A stretch of DNA of 64,000 nucleotides, taken from positions 70,446,517 through 70,510,516 of the forward strand of contig NC_092091.1 in the NCBI RefSeq assembly GCF_045679555.1. Direction: 5' to 3'. The stretch comes from Salvelinus alpinus. Taxonomy: Eukaryota; Chordata; Actinopteri; Salmoniformes; Salmonidae. The notes beneath the pieces are model-generated. The model did no database searches. It had not been told where the DNA came from and saw only the letters and a program-made list of their open reading frames with translations. This document shows positions 10,536 to 24,000 of this stretch, piece after piece (the stretch's first letter is position 1; every line of letters starts with the position of its first letter). Made by a program: the position numbers and the translations under genes.

Positions 10536-10571
10536 ATCCAGCGCACAGTTAGTCTGATACGACACACCCAG
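10536..10571 (+). other. Putative non-coding exon 1 of gene A
   Basis: The segment runs from the expected transcription start to a strong donor (GTAAGG at 10572). Splicing to the acceptor at 12006 would place 7 nt of leader before the ATG at 12014. The intron between (10572-12006) is AT-rich, with a LINE tail at 11040-11153 and no coding sequence that I can support. Confidence 0.45.
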
Positions 10572-11039
10572 GTAAGGGAAGCTTATTCATCATTTCTGTC
10601 AGTTAAATTCTGCACTGCCCTTTATGAGGATTTGAATGTGGTAGTTCCTTATGAACAGGACACAGGAGGCTGCTTGACACTACTTTTCTTTTTTGAGTTC
10701 AACCTTGGATGTAGAATAATTACGTTGTAATTTGTTATATTGATTTGATTTTAAACATACTGTACATGTTATTTGGTACATACATGAACTAACATTTTTA
10801 ATTTGTAAAAGACTAGGAATATTTGGGTCATTCAAATCTTTTGGGTAGTGTAACTTCACTATACTGTATCTTTTTGTTATCAACTAATTGAAACATTCTT
10901 TCATAAAGAGCACATGTTTTTTAATAATTTTTTATTAAGTTGAACATCTCAAGAGGTTAAACAACAAAAATAACTATAGTTTTCCTGTATATACACCCTC
11001 GTTATTGTTATTTTATTGTTGCTGTTTGTGTTTTTACTT

Positions 11040-11153
11040 TAGTTTATTTAGTAAATATTTTCTTAACTGCATTGTTGGTTAAGGTCTTGTAAATAAGAAT
11101 TTCACGGTAAGGTCTACCTGTTGTATTCGGAGTGTGGAACAAATTTGATTTAG
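11040..11153 (+). mobile_element. LINE 3' tail fragment
   Basis: The block ending GAATTTCACGGTAAGGTCTA then CCTGTTGTATTCGG and ATTTGATTTA matches the 3' ends at 39500-39575 and (inverted) 12697-12760. Confidence 0.65.
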
Positions 11154-12013
11154 GTACCTATTATATTACAAATAAAGTAACAGGGTTGACAAATTCATCT
11201 TAAATCAGCCATAAATCCATCCCCTCGTGACGGGGGAGTGGAAGCTTGTGTGAAACAGAGAAGGGCAATTGAAGGCAAGCTGCATGTTTTTTTTCCTTTT
11301 TTTTCTTCTATTTATCGTTACAAAAAATTATTCCTGTCTGACTATGGGTAACCAGGTTGACGTGCTATGCGCAACCCGCTCAGTTTCCCACCAAAAAACA
11401 CGAGAAAATGGCCAAAAAGAGTAGAACCAGCTCACCTGCTTTCACACTTTGATTTGATTATTAGATGTTAAATGTTTCTTAAAAAAAATATATTTAAAAA
11501 GGAATAGTTTCACCATGTTAAGTTCACGTAACAGTATTGACCTTAAACTGAGGGACAGACATTTCATTAGATCAATCACTAATCACATTAAAAAAATTAT
11601 CATCTTCAGAAATGGCTGTCAAAGTAACAAATTAACTAGGGCTTTACAGTGATAGTGAAAATGAAGAAATGTGAGCGTTAAGTGGGTTAAATCTTCCCAG
11701 AAGTCACAGAGGGTGCACAAAGGGACATGTCAAAATGCAGAATTTTGGTACTTTTGAAATGATTTATTCACATGCAAAAACATATTTATTGAATTTTCCT
11801 AGTGGTCTGTATTAAATGTCACTTCATTTAATATAACAGGCTTTTCAAATCCAATACAATTTGTACTTAAACATGTTTTACTGTGGCAAACATTTGGTTG
11901 CAGTTGATCATCTCACATGGTTCTATTGAGTTAGCTTCGGCTAAGTTGTAATGCTGTATGTCTAATATGTTGTCTCACTGTATCTGTATAAGTATTTGTC
12001 TTGTAGAATCATC

Positions 12014-15000
12014 ATGATGAAGTACACAGTGAAAGTGTTTACTGGAGAAATGATGTTTGCCGGAACATGGAACAGTGTTTACGTTAAACTGGTCAGCACA
12101 AACGGAGAAAGTGAACGCACGTACATCCCTAAAACCGCCAGCCAAGGATCGGTAAGTTTTTTAAAAATGAAGTTGCGTTATGCCACATTCCATCTGGGTG
12201 TGGAAGTGAAACAAAGTATTAAACCTCCTGTACTGTCAGAAAGGCCAAATTAAAGCTACATTCTGGGATTTGAAAAACAACAAAACAAACAGGCTCAACT
12301 TAGTTGACATTGAGAGAACATTGTTTGTTTTCTGGGATCATTCTAACTGGGATCATGTCATCTATCTCTCTAAAGGTGATTGAGCACAATGTGTTCTGTC
12401 CCTTCTCCCTGGGCCATCTGGAGTTTGTGGTACTGGAAACAGAGCCATACTGCCTGCTCGGCTACATCAAAAATGACTGGTTCTGCTCTAAAGTAGTGGT
12501 GACCACACCAGAAGGAGACACGGCCAACTTCCCCTGTTACCACTGGATCTCAGGCTATGTGCCGCTGATGATCAGAGAGGGCACTGGTCAGTATGTTGAT
12601 ATATAGATCATTGTCTAGGTTAAGCTCTGAGTATACCTGCTGTGCCTATGACACACAGCTATAGGTCAGCTAGCTGAATGTCATTTGTAGTAAAATCATA
12701 TTTTATTTGTCACGTGCCGAATACAACCGGTGTAGACCTTACCGTAAAATGCCTACTTAAAATGCCTAAGTCCTTAAGCAACAATGCAGAATAAAAAAAA
12801 TTAAGTAAATATTTAGTAAATAAACTAGAGTAAATAACGCAATAAAATGACAATAACGAGGCTAAATACAAGGGGTACCGGTACCGAGTCAATGTGCAGG
12901 GGTACAGGCTAGTTAGGGTAATTGAGGTACTATGTACATGAAGGGTATGCGTAAAGTGCATAGATAATTACCAGAGAATAGCAGCAGCGTATGTGAGTCA
13001 ATATGCAGGGGTAAAGGTTAGTCGAGGTAATTGAGGTACTACGTACATGAAGGGCAGGTGTAAAGATAACAGATAATAACCAGAGAATAGCAGCAGCGTA
13101 TGTGAGTCAATATGCAGGGGTAAAGGTTAGTCGAGGTAATTGAGGTACTACGTACATGAAGGGCAGGTGTAAAGATAACAGATAATAACCAGAGAATAGC
13201 AGCAGCGTATGTGAGTCAATATGCAGGGGTAAAGGTTAGTCAAGGTAATTGAGGTACTACGTACATGAAGGGCAGGTGTAAAGATAACAGATAATAACCA
13301 GAGAATAGCAGCAGCGTATGTGAATGTATTAATAGGAATAAAGAGGGGTTCATTGAAAAAAGTCAGGGTAGTCATAGTTTATTTTGAAGTGTGTGTGAAA
13401 GGGGCCATATTTATGGAATAATGGCCGATATACACAGTGGATTTCTTAAGATGTTGACCAATACATAAAAACATGAAAATTATCAACATTTCTGGTCTTT
13501 TGTATATAAGGTAAGCTAATATTCAATGAGACCTACCGAAGGGCCATAGAGGAGAGAAAGAAGGAGCTGCAGAGTCGCTGTGAGGTGTACCGGTGAGCTT
13601 TGTGGAAACATTACTAAAGATACAGTAGCTAATTTAAACAACATCCAAATAAAAACATAACTCTTACACACAGATAAATTGATGTGCAATTGGAATAAAA
13701 GAGGCAGGTGGCTTAGCCATTAAGAGCGCTGGGCCAGCACCGACTAGGTTAATAATCTGTTGTTATGCACTTGAGCAAGGCACTTAACCCTAATTGCTCT
13801 GGATAAGTGTCTGCTTAACAACATAATTTTTATATAAGCCCCCTCCCTTGAATGTTTTAGGCCTGGGTTCAAATACTATTGGAAATCTTTCAAATACTTT
13901 GAGCATTTAGTTTAGCCTGCCTGGAGTAGTAGGTGGGCGGGGTTTACACTTAAAATAATCAACCCAGGTCTGGTATGGTAGTGTGTAAACGTGAATGACA
14001 GGCTGTGTATCCCGTCTTGATTTACCGTGTCTATTCCCTTCAGCTGGAGTATATATGCCGAGGGTCTACCCCAAATAATGAAAGTTGCCAGCGCTTCTGA
14101 TCTCCCTGCTGAGGTCCGCTTCTCTTTCACCAAGGACTTGGAGATGAAGTTCACAGCAGCCAAAGTGTAAGTTAGAGCACTGGTTCTCAACCTTTTTTGC
14201 TTACTGTACCCCAATCACATTTAGCTCTGTGTGGAGTACACCTGAAGTACCCCCTTTGTGTGAATTTCACCTTTAGGCCTATTTTCTTATGGGTCTTCCC
14301 AAGTACAGACCAAGAACCCCCAGGGGTACATGGACCCCAGGTTGAGGACCATGAGGCAACACCAGGAAATGCATTCGATCTGTCATTATCTATGTTGGCA
14401 TGTCCCCAACATACCTGTGAAAATATTTCCTTTAAAAAATATATATCTAACAAGCCATTCAGCCATTTAGCAGAAATTGTATATATGTTATATACACTCA
14501 ACAAAAACATAAACAAAACGTAAAGTGTTTCATGAGCTGAAATAAAAGATACCAGAAATTGTCCATACGCACAAAAAGCTTATTTCTCTCAGATTTTGTG
14601 CACGAATTTGCTTACATCCCTGTTAGTGAGCATTTCTCTTTTGCCAAGATAATCCATCCACCTGACAAGTGTGGCATATCAAGAAGCTGATTAAACAGCA
14701 TGATCATTACACAGGTGCACCTGTGGCATTTGTCAAAAAACACAATGCCAAAATGTCTGAAGTTTTGAGTGAGTGTGCATTTGGTATGCTGACTGCAAGA
14801 ATGTCCACCAGAGCAGTTGTCAGAAGAATTGAATGTTCACTTCTCTACCATAAGTCGCCTCCAACGTCGTTTTAGAGAATCTGGCAGTACGTCCAACCGG
14901 CTTCATAACCGCAGACCAAGTGTAACCGTGCCAGCCCAGGACCTCCACATCCGGCTTCTTCACCTGCGGGATCGTCTGAGAACAGCCACCCGGACTGCTG

Positions 15001-18000
15001 ATGAAACTATGGGTTTGCACAACCGAAGAATTTCTGCACAAACTGTCAGACACCTTCTCAGGGAAGCTCATCTGAGTGCTCGTCGTCCTCACTAGGATCT
15101 TGACCTGACTGCAGTTTGGCGTCATAACCGACTTCAGTGGGCAAGTGCTCACCTTCGATGGCCACTGGCACGCTGGAGAAGTGTGCTCGTTGCTTTGCGG
15201 ATGAATCCCAGTTGGCGTCGTGTGGGCGAGCGGTTTGCTGATATCAACATTGTGAACAGTGTGCCCCATGGTGGTAATGGTATGGCCAGGAATAAGCTAC
15301 GGACAAAGAACCAAATTGCATTTTATCGATGGCAATTTGAATGCACAGAGATAACGTGACGAGAGCCTGAGGCCCATTGTCGTGCCATTTATCCTCCGCC
15401 ATCACCTTATTTTTCAGCATGATAATGCATGTCGCAAGGATCTGTACAAAATTCCTGGAAGCTGAAAATGTCCCAGTTCTTCCATGGCCTGCATGCTCAC
15501 CAGACATGTCACCCATTGAGCATGTTTGGGATGCTCTCGACCAACATGTACGACAGCGCTTTCCAGCCAATATCTAGCAACTTCGCACAGCCATTGAAGA
15601 GGAGTGGGACAACATTCCACAGGCAACGATCAATAGCTTGATTAACTCTATGGGATGGAGATGTGTCGCGCTGCCTGAGGCAAATGGTGGTCACACCAGA
15701 TACTGACTGGTTTTCTGATCCACGCCCCTACCTTTTTTTTGGTAGCTTTGTCCAACAGATGCAAATCTGTATTCCCAGTCATGTAAAATCCAAAATGTAT
15801 TTACTGAAATTGACTGACATCAATTGACTCTTTGAAATTGTTGCATGTTGCGTTTACATTTTTGTTCAATGTATGTTATACTGTATATATTATGTATATG
15901 TTATATATTTATTTATTACATAAATATAATAAATTAATACATGCCATTTAGCAGACACTTTCAGCAAAAGAAACATACAGTGCGTTTATGCATTTTTCAC
16001 ATAGGGTGGCCCCAGCAGGACTCAAACCCACTATCATTGTAGCCATGTTCTACCAACTGAGGCACACAGGACCACATAGCACCACATTTAACCCAAAGAA
16101 CAGACATTTTCACCAAATCAAATCGCGATTGACACATATTCAATATATGTGGCCTGTGCATGAATCAACCACCCAAGGGGGAGGATGAAGAGTAAGGGAC
16201 CCAACACAGACACCTGGGGGACACTCTGGTGGTGTTAAAACCATTCTCTAACCAAATGCACCATCCAACGAAGTCTTTTGCATGTTGAAGTTCGTTTCCT
16301 TCTCTGTCCCGGCAGATGGGTGGAGCTGAAACTAGAAGGACTGTCCACCAACAAGGAGCAATGGAAGAGCCTAGATGAGCTCAGTCACGTCTTCAATAGC
16401 CACACGACTGACATTTATGGTAAGGTCTGGTCAGTAGTGTCTGTCTTGAATAAGTCATGGATTCAAATGGTTTACTGGAACCATTAGCATCTCATTATTA
16501 TTTGATTATTTTGTTATCTATTAGAATATGTCGAAAAGAACTGGAAGGAGGATGAGTTTTTCGGGTACCAGCTTCTGAACGGCATCAACCCCATGATGAT
16601 CCATCGCTGCTCCAAGCTTCCAGAGAACTTCCCCGTCACAGAAGACATGGTGAAGGCTTCCCTTTTTGGAAAAAGCCTTGAGGAGGAAATTCAGGTTTGT
16701 TACTCATCGTTCTGTTATTGCTCTAGTGGTTTCTTCCTCAGTCATTTATGTGTAGTACATTACATTGTGTCAGTAGCCTACATAATTATTTGGTATGGTG
16801 TTGATGGTGTTCCTAACTCATTCATGTCCTAACCTAAACAGAAAGGCAACATCTTTCTGGTTAACTACAAGCGCCTGCATGGAGTGACTGCAAACGTGAT
16901 CAACGGGAAACAGCACTTCTTGGCTGCTCCTCTCTGCTTGCTCTACATGACTCCAGAAGATAAGCTCATGCCCATCGCAATCCAGGTACATCTGACATGA
17001 GAGTGAAATGTAGAGTTCTGAACTCCACATTGAAGATGCTTAACAGAACATTTGCCACTGGGGATGCTCTTGAGCCAAAAGGGGTCCCCTAAATGGACAG
17101 AAATATTGCCCAGAAATGACCTATTTGACCAGAAAGCAAAAACCATGAGCAAAAGCATATACTGATTTTGTGTTATCACGAGTAAAACATTTGATTAATG
17201 TTAGCCACATTTTGAAGTAAACAATTAACAATTCAACCTATGAATGTCTTTAAATTAATTATAATGACAATATACGCATTCTCAATTAAGCAATATTGTG
17301 TGTGTATATTGTCACTATAATTAATTTAAAGACATACATAAGATGAACTGTTAATTGCTTACTTAACTTTGTCTTGAGTGTTGTCTGAATGGTACATGAT
17401 ATAACATTAACCATGATTGTTCCGTTTCCTTTCACAGCTGAAGCAGGATCCTGGAAAAGACAACCCCATCTTCCTTCCTACTGACTCTAAGTATGACTGG
17501 CTCCTGGCCAAGATCTTTGTGAGGAACGCTGACTTCACTGAACATGAGCTGAACTTTCACCTGCTGAGGACTCACCTGCTGGCTGAGGTGTTTGCCGTGT
17601 CGACACTGCGTAACCTACCAATGGTCCATCCCCTCTACAAGGTATTTACCTGGTGCTGTGCATGCAGACACTGAGTTTGTTTTCAACTGTTATTAAACAA
17701 TATATGTGTAAGTTATTTTCCAATCAACTGAATATGTATAACATGATAATTCAAGAGAAACCTTAGGAATTCGAAAAATATCTATACAAAATGCATGTAT
17801 TTTTTTATAATTGAAAGTTGGAGTAGATTGTAGTATACTACAATACATAGCTTCTTTAGGTGTGAATTTAATGTATGATTGTTCCATCTTTCTCCATAGC
17901 TCCTGATCTCTCACTTCCGCTACACTCTGCAGATCAACACTCTGGCTAGACAGGCCCTCATATCAGAGAATGGGGTGATCACAGAGGTACTGCCTATTCT

Positions 18001-21000
18001 TATAGTGTTATGTTCTATAAAACACTAATACTTATGGAATGTCACAATGCTAGTGGAAACTGATTGTATAAGTTAGCGCAGGGGTCTCCTACAGGTCGAT
18101 CGCGACATACCAGTAGCTCGCCAAACAATTCTCATTCATTTTTAATGTTTTCCATCTGAAACTGTCAAACAAATCTCACAAGTCTTAGACACCATCTAAT
18201 CAATGCAGCATTATCCCACCCCTGGTTCGCCACTATTGGCTTAAAAAACGAAACCTCACACAATATCTGCCAATTAATTTCCACAATATTGCTCCCATCT
18301 GTTTGTGTGATGCGTGCGTTTGTCTAACATTCCGTCCGTGTGTAGTGATAACCGTATTGTGGGTTGACAAAAATACTTCCCCAAAAACCTTCTTAATTAA
18401 ATGTTAAATGCAAAGTAGGCTTACTGGCAGAAGCATTCCACATAAGTATATCATTTGTATCTATTATGTGTTATTTGCTAACTTTAAAAAACATGAGCTG
18501 GCACACACTCAGAAAAATGTGTTTGTGTGGAGGTGCTGACTAACAGCAAATAAACTATAAACTATCAAAATAAAGAGAGTCGCACACTCCATGTATAAAC
18601 TCCCAGTCATTTAATGGGTATTTACCAACGTTTCGGCATCCCTGTACCTTCTTCATGGTAATGTCATGAATACTTGAACCAGGTTATGTGGACAAACAGT
18701 GTAATTAGTGCAACCAATGACAATAGTGAAGGGAGTGTCATAATGATTAAGTTAATTTGAATGAATTAGTGAAACTGTTAAAAAACAATAGTTTGTGGCA
18801 TGTTAAATATATTAGGTTATTATCATATAGAAACAGAATTGAATATTGTACATAATATTAGCATCAACATACATTGTTTAATTGTTTTGTATTTAATTTC
18901 ATATTTGTTACATGTAATCTTTGGTTCAATCTTAATGCATAATAAGCATCAACAGTGGGAACATATAGGTGTGCGCTAAAAGCTGTAGAAAGAATATATA
19001 CATTTTTAAGACTTAAAGAAAATAAAGAATTGTTCATAAGAAGGGCCTGAGATCAAAGTCAATATTCAGACCACTAGGGGTCAATGTTTTTAGATAGAAT
19101 ATCCAGTAAGCCTCCCTTTGTGGTAGTAGGACCTCAATGTCACCTCCTCTCCTTGGTAGAGCAACATGCTCAATGCCTGTGTATTTGAGGGAGGAGATTA
19201 TATATATCATTTAAAAAAAAAACATATTTACCCCTTATTGGCACAAACTACCTCCATACTTCCATTACTTCTGTTTGTATGGTTTATCTTCAGACGAGTC
19301 CCGTAGAGCAAAACAGAGAACACCATCGTGTTCGTGAGAGTCTCCCCTTTCCATAGCGACCCAAATGGTTAGAACGCTACAGACAGAAGTTGGCTGAGTC
19401 CTGTGACACTTGAAGTGGTCAAAGAGCAAAACGGAGAAGAACACCATCGTGAGAGTCTCCCCTTTCCATTATAGTTTCTGAACCAAATAAAATGGTGAAA
19501 ACAACATGATTTGGGAATAAAAAAAATTAAATATCATTTTTTAGGGGGGGAAATCACCGATTTTATAGGGCCACCCTTAGCGCTGTTTATTAACCATTAT
19601 TTTACGAGGTATATTAATAAAAACAGCGCACTATCTTCTCTTGTACACTAAGGACCTGGGGAAGAGTTGCAGGGGAGAGGAGAAGAATGTGCCTATTTGG
19701 AAGCTAGAGAGAAATGTGTAGCTTGTGGCGTTTCATTTTTTAAATGTAGCTTTCATACTAGAAAAGGTTGGAGACCTCTGAGTTAGCACTAGCAGTGCAT
19801 TCAAAAGTCGAGGGAAAGAGCACGGCATTTCGAAAAAATATGCACAGATTTGGAATCCCCCTGCATTCCCCATGCTTTTGAATGCACGGCTAACTGATAC
19901 AATTCATTTTCACTATCATTGCTACGTTCTCCAAACATTCTAGCCAAATTATTTTGGGTTTGCTAAATTACCAGCTAACATATTTAAAAACTGTTTGGAT
20001 GAAACAACAACACTAGGTAAATCTAAAATAAGGCGTTCTGAACACTACGATTATACAATCTTAACATTGGGGTACCTCTCACGAGCCAGTGAAGGCAAAT
20101 CGTAATGAGCTGGTTATCGTTATGAGACGTACACCTAGCGACACATACCTCAGTAGAGTGATTCAATCATCAGGCTGAACTCTGTCACGTTTGTAGTGTT
20201 GTGATACATTTCTGTGAATCTCTCAGCCGTAAAATGTTTATTAATAGCCCCACCGTTCCAGGCCGATCTCCCCACCGCCCTGCCTGCCGGAGCTCACCAG
20301 CCAAAGGCCTTCCATCTCTCTCTGTGTCTCTTTCTCCGGATACCCTCCCCCACCTCAGGTCCCTTTCTATCTACCAGTGTCTACCTTTCTCACAGGTCTC
20401 GCTGCCACCACTGCAGCGTCTCACCTTCTTTGACCTCAATGACCTCTCACATCCCTACCTACTCAGCCAGTTACAGTTGCCGCCCTTCAAGGTGCGATGC
20501 TGTCCCAGTTCAGTAAACCGACTGACTCTTTGATCCAGTCATCACAGCAAAGCCCCGCCCTCCGGCCAACCACTCCGTGTCTATGGCCACCCTGGCTCAT
20601 TCTCCACCCACTCCCTGATCCTCAATCCGCCTCCAGTCTCTTCCTCTCTCTGCCAGCAGATCGTACAAGGTGCAGACGTTAATCTTGCCGCTCTCCTCAC
20701 TCCTTCTACCGCACAGGCCTTACCCAACATCTTCGACTGCAGCCTCTTCCAGGTGCCCCTACGCTCCAATGACCCACACCAATCCAGGGTTTCACTGTCC
20801 CAGAATTGTTCTTGGCTATCTCCCATTACATAGATGTCATCTGCTCAGAACATCCTTCTCGCCACCAAGAGTTGGACGACTACCAATCCATCATCACGGA
20901 TCCGGCTGTCCGTTTCGGTGGTACAACCTTTTACGACTACCATCGCCGGTTCTCAGAAGCCGCTGCCTCCAGGCTCCTGCAGTGGAACATCGTGACGTAC

Positions 21001-24000
21001 TGGGACGCCCTCGACGTTGAGCTCCACTGTCGCATCTTTGCCGGCAAAGTGTCCCTCGCCTGCGACCTCTGTGGTTGCCCATCCCACCCTGCCACCATGC
21101 TCCCTGTCTGCCCCTCTGAAGTGTCATCTGCCCTGCCTCTGCTCGTTGTTCCGCCCTACTCTTCCTCGTTCTACACAACATTCTGCCTTTGCCGTGTTCT
21201 GCGGGAGGAAGGACCGCCGTGGTCATCTTGTAATCTTCTCCGAAGTTAACATAATCTGCAGCAATTTCAGTACCTACGGCTGCAGAACTTCGTCATGCAA
21301 GTTCCTGCACATTCTGTAGTGGCGCCCGCACCTCCTGCCCTCAATCCCACTCCTCCTTCTACTGATAAATGACTGTTGGTCAATCTTGCCACCTCCATCA
21401 ACGTCACCACCCCCAACAACGTCACCACCAGGGCTGCGGACTTGGACTTTCACCCTGACCCCTCATTTGTACGATATTTGCTTGATGGACTGAAAAGAAT
21501 ACAATTCTCTACTCCTTGCACTCCTCACTTCTGCTCCAACCTCCTCGCCAAGAAGGTGAAGCAGGGGTTTATGATTGGCCCCTTCTCATCCCCGCTATTC
21601 TCCACCTAACGAATCACTCCCCTCGGAATTGCCACCCGAATGTATTCAAGCAAGAAGCGTATCATCATCGATCTTTCCGCCCCCCATGAATCTTCAGTCA
21701 ACAGCCTCATCCAGAGTCCTGACTTCACCTTGCAGTACGCCACGGTCAACCATGCCATGACTCTCATTAAACTTTCTGGCAGTGGAACCTTGCTTACCAA
21801 AGCCGACATAATATCTACCTTCAAGGTGGAGCCCCTCTATCCCAACACCTGGAATCTCTTCGGTGTCTGTTGGGAGGGGCGGTACTATTTCCGTCCGCCT
21901 AACTTTTGAATGCAAGAGCAGCCCTCAAAAATTCAACACCTTAGCCTGAAGCCCTGTGTTGGATCTTGCTGAATGTCAACATGTTTCCTTTTATGTTCTC
22001 TATCTCCTCGACAGTTTCCTCACTATTGGCATCACTTCATCCTCTCCCTCCCTGAGCCTTTCCACCCTTGTTTCCACCTTCATTCTCCTTGGCGTACCAC
22101 TCTGAGTAGAAGACGGAAGGCCCCTCTACTCGCCTCAAATTCCCCAGCATCATACTGGACAAAGTCTTCTTTCAGGCCTCCCTGCCTCTCAACAAACTTC
22201 AGTGCATTTCCTTCCTCCTGTCCAATTACTTGGAATCTCCCCACTGCACTAAATGTCAGCTGCTTTTATTGCTGGGCCATCTAAATTATGCCATCAGGAT
22301 CATCCCTTCCTGTCCCACTCACAGAGCTCAGGCCTTGGCACCTTCTCAGTCATTGGAACAGCATCACCTTTTTCTATGATGACTGTCTCTTGTCCAGAAG
22401 ACTTACGTAGTTCATTGATGCTGCCCCTTCCATTGGGTACAGGAATTTCTATAGTGGTTGCTTCCTCTCCTGCAGCCCCCTCCTACGCCCTGTTCGAGTT
22501 GTAGCCAATTGCCGTAGCTGCTTCTCATCCATTCCGACAACCTTCCATGGTACACATCATTAACAAGGGCCGTTCTGACTACCTCCCTATCATGAGTTTC
22601 CCAAGACGTCTAATTTGGCTATCCGTCACCCATCAGTTCCTTCTCAGGTGCACATGTACCCGACCAATGTAACTAAATCACTGATTCTCTGTCCCGCCTC
22701 CAATTTCAGTTTTTCAGGTGCTTGGCCCTGTATGCAGAACCCCTACCAACCCCAGTCCCTCCAACCTTCCCGTAAAACATCCACTCATTTGCCTCATCTC
22801 TCAGCCATGCCATCCTATCAGCTGTTGCACAAAGTACACTGTCCTCTTACTGGACAGCCAGGAGATTCTTCCAGCGTTTCCATACAATATATTACCTTCC
22901 TTTTCCCTCCAACAACTTGGTCACCATGTCTTCCTTCATCACCCATGCCAGCTCATCCCTCTCCATGCGGACATCATCCATCCGGATATACTTGGCCGGG
23001 ATCAACTTCTTTCTCAAGTTGCTTACTGGGTCTTCATGTTCCTCCTCTCACCTGCAAGTCTCCCTTCTCAAGGGCCTCCAACGCACCAAAGTCCACCAAC
23101 CCCCTCGCCACCAGCCCATCACCTTCGATATCCTGTCTGCCTGCATCCAGACGCTGTGGCCTGGTTACATCTCCATCACAGTTTCTTCCACACTAGAATC
23201 AATGTTTCCTTTGTCATTTTTGGGATTCCTGCAATGTTCAGAGTTTACATCTCTTATCTACAACCCTTCTTGTCATCTCAGCGTGTCAAATGTCACCATC
23301 ATCGAAAGATTCCCCCATCAAACACAGAGAAACCAATCAGTTTGGCAGAACCACACCAATCTATCTGTTCCGACTACCATCAGCCCTTACGAATCACTCA
23401 CCTACTTCCTGCAGCTCAGACAATCTCAACATGCCTTTCCATCCGATCCACTATTCATCTCAGATTCTGATCCCATCGCCAATTGTTACATTCCCATCTG
23501 AGACAAATACTATCCCTCTCCGGCTATCCTGCTGATCAATTCTCCAGACACTCCTTCCGCATCGGAGCCACTTCCATGGCATCTAAGACAACACTGTACA
23601 GCTCCTCTCAAGCCTATCATTCCTACATCTGTTCTGACAACAACAATAAAAGACAACCCACAACATGCTCACTCATCTCTCAGAACCTGCATTAACTCTG
23701 GCACAGTCCTCCAGTTTATGCCTCATTTCATGGACACCGTCAATCTCATGCACCGTACCCAACCAGCCAAAAGGCAATTGGCTCCCCAGCTGAGCCTGGT
23801 TCCTCAAGGTTTTCTTCCTTCTTTCCCTTGCCACTGTCGCTTCTGCTTGCTCTCCTGGGGTCTGTTGGCTCACTCACAGGCATCTTGTCCGTATGCCTGT
23901 ACTACCTCAGCTATATCGCCAACCATTCAGCAACTGCAGTCCACAACAGCTCACTTTTTATCCAGGATCGGACTAACTTTGATTTTTCTTTTTGGAGATT

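Noticed and set aside
20581-21226. Minus-strand frames opposite the Ngaro gag region
   Set aside because: They mirror the plus-strand coding composition and match no family I know.
22253-23470. Separate host genes suggested by Ser/Pro-rich frames
   Set aside because: The frames are parts of the broken Ngaro-like element and lie in gene A intron 9.
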